The notes under the pieces are model-generated. The model made no database searches and was not told the DNA's origin. It saw nothing but the letters and a program-made list of their open reading frames with translations. A stretch of DNA of 35,843 bases. Source: Fimihabitans intestinipullorum (GTDB taxonomy: Bacteria; Bacillota_I; Bacilli_A; RF39; UBA660). Below are positions 30,617-35,843 of the stretch, piece after piece; within the stretch, counting starts at the first letter, position 1, and the number at the start of each line of letters is the position of its first letter. The position numbers and the translations under genes are program-made. The stretch covers positions 1-35,843 of the forward strand of contig DVML01000033.1 of assembly GCA_018714965.1 (NCBI GenBank). Direction: 5' to 3'.

Positions 30617-31930
30617 CTATTTTTCTATGATTGTAATACGAGCAAATCCATTTCCTTCATTTCCTGTAATTTTTACTGTTCCACGAGGATTTGGCATCAC
30701 TGCATTTCCACTAATCATCTCAATTTGTTTAAATACTTTACCAGAGTAATGTATATTCGAAGTGCCAATTGCTCCACTTTCTAGTACTGCCCTACAACCT
30801 GTACATCCTGAAACGAAAGATGAACCTCCGCCTCCACCCATGTTGTGACAATTTCCACCGGTTGAAGATCCTCCAAATCCACCGAAGTATCCTCCACCCC
30901 CTCCGGAATGTCCACTACATGCTCCTGTTATTCCAGCATTAGCTCCATTTCCGCCAATACCAAATGCATTTCCAGTCGTCTGAGTACCTCCAGTTCCACG
31001 TTTTGCTACATCGCTTGGATAATTAGCAAGACTTGATGGAAGGGCACCTTTTTCGCCATTTGTCGTTCCCGCATTTCCTTTTTGATTATCGTACCCAGTG
31101 TCTCTATAGACGTGGCCGCCTCCTCCACCAGCTACCATAATTCTACTCTTTAACCCTTCTGCATCATTCCATGCTCCACCAACTAAACGAACATCTGTAG
31201 CGCCTCCTCCAGAGTTTCCTCCAGAATAAGTAGAAAATCCGTACGTTTCACTTCCGCTCGCATTTCCTCCTGCTCCACCACCATTGAACGTCGCTGCTGC
31301 ACCGGCTCCTACCGTTCGAGTTTCTTCATTTCCGCTAGAACCTTTCTTACCAGATTCTCCAACATAGACATAAAGTCGATCTCCTCTTTGTAATGTAATA
31401 ACTCCACTTGTATAAGATCCCTTACCACCTGCGTAATCATTTGTTCCAGCACCCCATAATTCAATGCGGTAGTCACCTTCACGTGGTGCTGTAAATGTCT
31501 GTACTCCACCTGTATAATCAAAGATAAATTCTGTCGATTCCAAAATCGCACTACATTCAGATGGATCATACAAATTGAGATCATGTGTCAATTTACGATT
31601 CGTCGTTACTTTAAATTTTAATGTTTTCGTAAGAGGAATATTCTTCCCCGTTTGCGCGTCTGTCACCGGCGTATTTATCTTCCCTGCGTCGGCAAGTTGC
31701 TGTAACGAAATACAAAAAACATTATCTTCTGTCAATTTATAATTATTGATATTTTCTTTAATATAGCTTTCCCCATTACTATATAGTACTTTTGCTGTTG
31801 CCTCTGAAATATTGTTCTTCGCTTTATTAATACTTCCTGTAATAATTGGGAAGGCAATCAAAGCAATGAGTCCTAATACAGTAATAACTCCTAATAATTC
31901 AACTAACGTAAAACCTTGTCTTCTCTTCAT
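30617..31930 (-). CDS. Type IV prepilin fused to a glycine-rich ALK/LTK-like domain
   Basis: 437 residues. Residues 1-130 form a prepilin: signal MKRRQG|FTLVELLGVITVLG, hydrophobic helix, FCISLQQLADAGKINTPV, and YDPSEC with Cys73/Cys126 like its paralogue. Residues about 133-437 form a secreted glycine-rich domain: FDYTGGVQTFTAPREGDYRI, ELWGA, QRGDRLYVYVGESG, GGGATDVRLVGG, SRIMVAGGGGGH, several GGGGG tracts and Cys pairs (CSGHSGGGGG, CTGC). This pattern is that of the ALK/LTK glycine-rich domain family (PF12810-like) found in many bacterial surface proteins. It would be displayed at a pilus tip or shaft. TAGGT precedes the ATG. Confidence 0.88.
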   Translation of the reverse strand: MKRRQGFTLVELLGVITVLGLIALIAFPIITGSINKAKNNISEATAKVLYSNGESYIKENINNYKLTEDNVFCISLQQLADAGKINTPVTDAQTGKNIPLTKTLKFKVTTNRKLTHDLNLYDPSECSAILESTEFIFDYTGGVQTFTAPREGDYRIELWGAGTNDYAGGKGSYTSGVITLQRGDRLYVYVGESGKKGSSGNEETRTVGAGAAATFNGGGAGGNASGSETYGFSTYSGGNSGGGATDVRLVGGAWNDAEGLKSRIMVAGGGGGHVYRDTGYDNQKGNAGTTNGEKGALPSSLANYPSDVAKRGTGGTQTTGNAFGIGGNGANAGITGACSGHSGGGGGYFGGFGGSSTGGNCHNMGGGGGSSFVSGCTGCRAVLESGAIGTSNIHYSGKVFKQIEMISGNAVMPNPRGTVKITGNEGNGFARITIIEK

Positions 31931-31954
31931 ATTATCGACCTATCCTATGTTTTC

Positions 31955-31960
31955 ATTATA
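31955..31960 (-). promoter_or_regulatory. -10 box for the prepilin pair
   Basis: Minus-strand TATAAT 24 bases before the ATG at 31930. The -35 region is poor (GTACAA at 17 bases), so the promoter may be weak or activator-dependent. Confidence 0.5.
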
Positions 31961-31984
31961 ACCTTTTTTTCCTCATTTGTACAT

Positions 31985-32016
31985 AGATAACAAAAAAAGA
32001 ACCGTAAAGTAGATCA
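31985..32016 (-). terminator. Probable terminator of the PASTA-deacetylase-like gene
   Basis: GAGCC and GGTTC can pair around a 14-base loop, followed by seven T on the minus strand. The stem is short, so this is tentative. Confidence 0.45.
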
Positions 32017-33255
32017 AGGCTCGTAAGTGATCACTTCGTGTGCAATATCGAGTCTTAACTGAGCTTTTTGTTCTCTCGGTACGACAACCTGCTTTATATG
32101 TCCGTCGGAAATATATTTTGTCTGCTCCAATTCTCGCATCTGATTTTCTAGGCTATCCGTCACTTCTTCACTATGATATGCCTTAATGCGCTTGATAAAA
32201 TCTGTCGAAAATGAAAGATCAAAGCAAGAGACATTCGCACCAAATTCAGGTTGTAATGTCGCATAAGTCTGATAGTGAAACTGGTCGTAAGTCCCTTCTA
32301 AAACCGCATCGTAATTTTTATGATCTACTTGATACGGTGACCCATTTGGAAGTGCTACAATAGAAACATACTCTTCAGGTATCAAGTCTTCAAATAAATG
32401 ATACATACCACCGATTTCTTTTTCCGTTGTCGTATAATCTATTGCTGTAATATCCGCTCCTGTCATCGTACCATTTCCTATATCATATCCGTTTTCTACG
32501 AGCCATTTTAAAATTTTCTTATTATATTTCTTATCTCCAAATAAATGTTCATTGACAAAGAAAGTAGCGGTCACTTGAAAATCAGGATATTGTTTTTTAA
32601 ACGATTCTAGAATTCCAAGCGCACAATCTGGATCTATTCTTAGTTCTCCATTTTTCGTCTCACCGATCACTTTAACAGTATTTTCATATCCTCCATCGAA
32701 CGTTAATACGATTGGACTTTTCCCCATTTCTACATCGATATTACCTTCTACCATATCCTGAAGCGCTATCATACGATACTGATGTTCATAATAATATTGT
32801 AAATCTTTCTTAAAGGCATCCACCGTTCGAACGAAACCATTTTTATCCGTTGTTCCATCTTCTTGTTTTGTAGTTTCATCCACTTTTTCTATTTCGTGGT
32901 AAACGACAATCGGAATCATACCAAGTTCATTTACCTTGTATTTTTTATAGAGTTCTCGTTCATCTTTTCCTAACGACACCGTTACAGTCAATGTAACCTT
33001 ATCCTGTAATTGCTTTCCTGCAACAATACTCTGCTTTATCACGATGTCTTTTCTCGCTTTGTCACTATAAACCTCTTTCACTTTTAAGTTGAGATCATTA
33101 TCGCGTGCAAATTTACGTGCAACACTTACGTTCAGACCAACAATATCAATCATTTTTTCTTTTCTTTTTGGCATAAAAATTAACAACAAATAAAAAAAGG
33201 TAAAAAGACATAGACAAAATAATAAAATATTGATTCGACGTTTTCTCATTTCCAT
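32014..33255 (-). CDS. Membrane-anchored PASTA plus polysaccharide-deacetylase-fold protein with lost metal site
   Basis: 413 residues: short basic N-terminus, one membrane helix (about 9-28), a PASTA domain (about 36-97, VGLNVSVARKFARDNDLNLK ... VTVSLGK) that could bind peptidoglycan, and a NodB-like domain (about 112-370). NodB landmarks are MIPIVVYHEI, SPIVLTFDGGYENT, VTATFFVNE and GYDIGNGTMTGADIT. In active enzymes these read TFDDG and NHTxTH; here the second Asp is Gly188 and both His are Gly262 and Gly266, so the metal triad is gone. It is probably a pseudoenzyme or altered carbohydrate-binding protein. GGTG lies five bases before the ATG. Confidence 0.85.
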   Translation of the reverse strand: MEMRKRRINILLFCLCLFTFFYLLLIFMPKRKEKMIDIVGLNVSVARKFARDNDLNLKVKEVYSDKARKDIVIKQSIVAGKQLQDKVTLTVTVSLGKDERELYKKYKVNELGMIPIVVYHEIEKVDETTKQEDGTTDKNGFVRTVDAFKKDLQYYYEHQYRMIALQDMVEGNIDVEMGKSPIVLTFDGGYENTVKVIGETKNGELRIDPDCALGILESFKKQYPDFQVTATFFVNEHLFGDKKYNKKILKWLVENGYDIGNGTMTGADITAIDYTTTEKEIGGMYHLFEDLIPEEYVSIVALPNGSPYQVDHKNYDAVLEGTYDQFHYQTYATLQPEFGANVSCFDLSFSTDFIKRIKAYHSEEVTDSLENQMRELEQTKYISDGHIKQVVVPREQKAQLRLDIAHEVITYEP

Positions 33256-33308
33256 ACGATCACCAATATTAGTATGGGATATTTTTAAAATTTCATAACC
33301 TTAAAAAC

Positions 33309-33337
33309 ATAAAAGTCCCCGTTTTGGGGACTTTTGT
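33309..33337 (-). terminator. Intrinsic terminator of the 51-residue protein gene
   Basis: Perfect 10-base stem AAAAGTCCCC (33335-33326, minus strand) / GGGGACTTTT (33320-33311), loop AAAAC. It starts next to the stop codon. Confidence 0.9.
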
Positions 33338-33492
33338 TACATCATATCTTCTAACTTCGCATTTGCTTTTTTCAAGCCTTGATTCATAGCATCTTCTATC
33401 TTCTTCATGGCAGGCTTATTATACTTTTGGTATGCCCACACAGCAGTTCCTCCAAGCGCCATTAACGCTAGAGTTTTACTTGCCTCTTTCAT
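33337..33492 (-). CDS. Small membrane-type protein, 51 residues
   Basis: A short gene with GAGAGGTGATAGG directly before the ATG. The N-terminal half is moderately hydrophobic (TLALMALGGTAVWAY, about 7-21), which could be a single membrane-associated helix. The second half is an amphipathic basic/acidic helix (KPAMKKIEDAMNQGLKKANA). It resembles many short YtxH-like or anchor peptides in general form only; no family is recognised. It stands alone between recD2 and the deacetylase-like gene, with its own strong terminator, which supports that it is expressed. Confidence 0.7.
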   Translation of the reverse strand: MKEASKTLALMALGGTAVWAYQKYNKPAMKKIEDAMNQGLKKANAKLEDMM

Positions 33493-33525
33493 CCTATCAC
33501 CTCTCAGCCAAAAAATATGAATATC

Positions 33526-33543
33526 GTATGTTTTCTAACATAC
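33526..33543 (-). repeat. Inverted repeat upstream of the 51-residue protein gene
   Basis: GTATGTT (33526-33532) and AACATAC (33537-33543), a perfect seven-base stem with a four-base loop, 10 bases after the recD2 stop. No T-run follows, so it is more likely an operator or leader hairpin than a terminator. Confidence 0.45.
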
Positions 33544-33552
33544 ATTTATAGA

Positions 33553-35781
33553 TTACCCACGAATCGTTTCATTATACATCGTTTTCAATTTATTTTTTAA
33601 ATTTGTGCGACGTATATATTCTCCATTATTTTGAACTGCCTTTTGAAAAGCTTGTGGTTCTCCAAGTAAGATCAATTTTCTTTTTGCACGCGTAATTCCT
33701 GTATATACAAGTTTACGATACAACATACGATGATAAGTATGACTCATCGGCATCACGACAAGTTCAAATTCGCTTCCTTGCGACTTGTGAATTGTAATAA
33801 CAAATCCATGTTTCAATTTTGGAAAATCCTTACTTTGATAACGAACGACATTTCCATCAAAATCTACATAGATTTCAGTCTTTCCTGTTTTACTTCTCGT
33901 TCCAGAGACAATCTGTGAAATCACACCGACATCCCCATTAAATACATTTTCATCCGGCATATTCACAAGTTGCAATACTTTATCCTGCTCGCGAAAAATC
34001 ACTTCTCCATATTTTAACTCTCGCTTCGTATCACTTCTTGGATTAAAGACTTCTTGTAACTCTTGATTTAACTGATCGATTCCATTTTCTCCACGATACA
34101 TCGGAGCCATAATTTGAACTCTTTTTTCGTCGTATCCTTTCTCTACCAATTGATGACATAAATTTTTTAAATTATGACGTAAATGTTCCGAAGAACATTG
34201 CAAAAAAGTATAGTCACTTTTCGTTTCTAAAAAGGAAGGACTAAGATGATTCTCTTCAATCTCTCTTGCAAGTGTAGGTATATAAGAATTTTCATCCTGA
34301 CGATATAGTAAATCCAAATGAATTGTTTCGATCGCACCACTTTCGATAAAATCTTTTAATACTTGCCCTGGACCTACAGATGGTAACTGATTATAATCTC
34401 CAACCAATATCAATTTAATATGATGATTCAATCCTTTTAAGAGATGATCCAAAAGTGGTAAATCGATCATACTCACTTCGTCGACGATGATAAAATCATT
34501 TTGTGCTTTATTCCATTCGTTGATTGCAAATTCATTGTTGTCCTTATTCCACTTTAAAAATCGATGAATCGTAGAAGCTGGTAAATAAGTTGACTCACTC
34601 ATACGTTTACTTGCACGTCCAGTCGGTGCCAAAAGTGCTAAATGTTCCATGAGTTCATCTGTTTTCCATCCATTTAAATGTTGATATAAATCGACGATAG
34701 CCTTAATGATCGTCGTCTTCCCTGTTCCAGGGCCACCTGTAATAATCAAAAGATTGTTTTCTAAAGCAGACCTTATTGCTCGTTCTTGTTGCACGTTATA
34801 TACGATTCCACTATGCTCTTCGAGTGATTTCAATACCGTATCCAACTTCTTATATTTTGTTGGTGGCATGGAAAGTAAACCTCTTATTTTTTCTACCACA
34901 CGATTTTCAGCGTCGTAGATTTCTTTCAAATAGACACTATCTTCTTCTAACACGATTTTTTCTTCATCGATCAACTCTTGAAAGATAGAATCAAACAAAT
35001 CCGAGTCGAGTTCTTCATGTAAATAATCATTCATGCCTCGGTAGATATCTAGTAATTCTAAATAGGTATCTCCACGTGCAAAAGTCAATTGTTCCATGAC
35101 GTAATATAGACAAGCTTTTAATCTTCTTTCATCATGTGCATCAATATTAAGTTTTTCACGCAATCGATCTATTTTCAAAAATGTAATCTCATCGACATCG
35201 TCGATCAATCTAAAAATATTATGCTCTAAATATTCCATCGTATGCGAACGATAAGTGTTATAAATAGAAAGAGCATCTTTCATAGAAAACCCAAGATCAC
35301 TTAAATAGACAATCATCTTATGACTCTCTTCATATTTTTCTAAAATGTGATAAATTTTATCAGCTTTTTTCGAAGATAACTTAGGAACGAGAGACAGACA
35401 ACTTGGATCTTCTAATATTTTATCCAAAGCTTTTTCACCTAAAGTATCCACAATTAATTTTGCCTGCTTTTCTCCAATTCCAGGAAATAAATCACTTGCC
35501 AAAAATTCAATGACACCATCTTTCCCCTCTGGTTTCACACGTTCGTAATCGTTCACTTGAAATTGGTATCCATATCTTGGATGTTCCACTTCTTCTCCAT
35601 AAAATAAGTAAGTATCATCTTCGTTTAACTCGTGAAAATATCCCGTAAATGTAATTGTCTTATTGATATAATCTTTCATCGCTTCATCGTTGGTATCTCT
35701 TACTTTAAAAATGCCAATGACATATCCTTTATCAGAACGAAAAATACTTTTTCGAAAATTTCCCTTGATATAAGTTTTCAT
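33553..35781 (-). CDS. recD2: RecD2-type ATP-dependent DNA helicase
   Basis: 742 residues. A superfamily 1B 5'-3' helicase acting in replication-fork and repair processes in organisms that use it outside RecBCD. An N-terminal OB-like and helix-hairpin-helix region (FLASDLFPGIGEKQAKLIVD) is followed by Walker A ITGGPGTGKTTI (about 345-356), LLAPTGRASKRM, Walker B FIIVDEVSM, LILVGDYNQLPSVGPG, LLYRQDE and the C-terminal YTGITRAKRKLIL motif VI with TIHKSQGSEF. The ATG at 35781 is chosen over a GTG at 35790, as AAGGTG is then six bases upstream. Confidence 0.95.
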   Translation of the reverse strand: MKTYIKGNFRKSIFRSDKGYVIGIFKVRDTNDEAMKDYINKTITFTGYFHELNEDDTYLFYGEEVEHPRYGYQFQVNDYERVKPEGKDGVIEFLASDLFPGIGEKQAKLIVDTLGEKALDKILEDPSCLSLVPKLSSKKADKIYHILEKYEESHKMIVYLSDLGFSMKDALSIYNTYRSHTMEYLEHNIFRLIDDVDEITFLKIDRLREKLNIDAHDERRLKACLYYVMEQLTFARGDTYLELLDIYRGMNDYLHEELDSDLFDSIFQELIDEEKIVLEEDSVYLKEIYDAENRVVEKIRGLLSMPPTKYKKLDTVLKSLEEHSGIVYNVQQERAIRSALENNLLIITGGPGTGKTTIIKAIVDLYQHLNGWKTDELMEHLALLAPTGRASKRMSESTYLPASTIHRFLKWNKDNNEFAINEWNKAQNDFIIVDEVSMIDLPLLDHLLKGLNHHIKLILVGDYNQLPSVGPGQVLKDFIESGAIETIHLDLLYRQDENSYIPTLAREIEENHLSPSFLETKSDYTFLQCSSEHLRHNLKNLCHQLVEKGYDEKRVQIMAPMYRGENGIDQLNQELQEVFNPRSDTKRELKYGEVIFREQDKVLQLVNMPDENVFNGDVGVISQIVSGTRSKTGKTEIYVDFDGNVVRYQSKDFPKLKHGFVITIHKSQGSEFELVVMPMSHTYHRMLYRKLVYTGITRAKRKLILLGEPQAFQKAVQNNGEYIRRTNLKNKLKTMYNETIRG

Positions 35782-35794
35782 TCTAATCACCTTC

Positions 35795-35803
35795 TTTATT
35801 ATA
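35795..35803 (-). promoter_or_regulatory. -10 box of recD2
   Basis: Minus-strand TGG-TATAAT at 35806-35798, an extended -10, about 16 bases before the ATG at 35781. No clear -35. Confidence 0.5.
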
Positions 35804-35806
35804 CCA

Positions 35807-35843
35807 TAAGAAAAAGAAGTTAACTCTTAATAGAAACTTCTTC
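35807..35843 (-). terminator. Probable intrinsic terminator of a gene beyond the right edge
   Basis: AAGAAGTT (minus strand, 35842-35835) pairs with AACTTCTT (35821-35814), followed by TTTCTT. It suggests a minus-strand gene ends just outside the window. Confidence 0.6.

Noticed and set aside
31309..31584. 91-codon alternative frame inside the prepilin fusion gene
   Set aside because: The alternative frame is interrupted and lacks a start signal, while the main frame is continuous with consistent motifs.
1..35843. Mycoplasma-type code (UGA as Trp), suggested by the AT-rich sequence
   Set aside because: UGA is the stop codon of several intact genes, such as trmD, yqfC and murT, and Trp is encoded by UGG.
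1..35843. CRISPR arrays, tRNA or rRNA genes
   Set aside because: No regularly spaced direct repeats and no recognisable tRNA or rRNA segments were found on either strand by reading.

Overview
The window looks like a chromosomal segment of a low-GC, Gram-positive bacterium (Bacillota). It is AT-rich, most genes have strong GGAGG- or GGTG-type ribosome-binding sites, two aminoacyl-tRNA synthetase genes have T-box leaders, and the block yqfC-yqfD-ybeY-dgkA-cdd-era-yqzL-recO-glyS follows Bacillota order. UGA ends several clearly real genes (trmD, yqfC, murT), so the standard bacterial code is used and a Mycoplasma-type code is excluded. YqfC and YqfD suggest a sporulating lineage or one descended from spore formers. 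The type IV prepilins and the beta-helix surface protein fit a gut-type Bacilli/Erysipelotrichia-like or Clostridia-like organism, but the sequence alone does not fix the order.

Layout. (1) 224-2389, plus strand: a DUF2207 membrane protein with a glycine-rich tail. (2) 10658 down to 2413, minus strand: an apparent eight-gene operon with a promoter near 10676 and a terminator at 2389-2424. It encodes a large coiled-coil protein, a CmpB-type membrane protein, a uracil-DNA-glycosylase-family protein, a RdgB/HAM1 pyrophosphatase, a protein-kinase-like protein, a glutathionylspermidine-synthase-like ATP-grasp ligase, an unknown 216-residue protein and a homospermidine-synthase-like dehydrogenase. 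The last three overlap or nearly touch and look like a polyamine synthesis and conjugation cassette. (3) 14590 down to 10710, minus strand: translation and export housekeeping (TrmH-family methyltransferase, rimM, trmD, an unknown protein, rplS with its own promoter and terminator, a P-loop protein, lepB). (4) 14934-15212, plus strand: a lone XRE-type regulator.

(5) 22362 down to 15234, minus strand: the yqfC-to-glyS cluster. It has three departures from the usual order: a VanZ-like gene sits where phoH is commonly found, dgkA is tandemly duplicated, and glyS has an unusually compact T-box leader. (6) 22499-24120, minus strand: a beta-helix surface protein with a sortase-like tail, and a small STAS-like protein. 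(7) 24262-26312, plus strand: murT-gatD for lipid II amidation; this GatD lacks the expected catalytic Cys and His. (8) 29819 down to 26396, minus strand: pheS-pheT under a classical phenylalanine T-box (UUC specifier). (9) 31930 down to 30204, minus strand: two paralogous type IV prepilins, one fused to a large glycine-rich ALK/LTK-like domain. (10) 35781 down to 32014, minus strand: recD2, a 51-residue membrane-type protein, and a membrane-anchored PASTA plus NodB-fold protein whose metal-binding residues are gone.

The strongest candidates for undescribed biology are the homospermidine-synthase/ATP-grasp/unknown cassette and its operon partners, the prepilin/glycine-rich fusion, and the two apparent pseudoenzymes of the cell envelope (GatD and the PASTA-deacetylase). 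All assignments come from reading motifs by eye; no database search was run. No tRNA, rRNA, CRISPR array, insertion sequence or phage integration module was seen.
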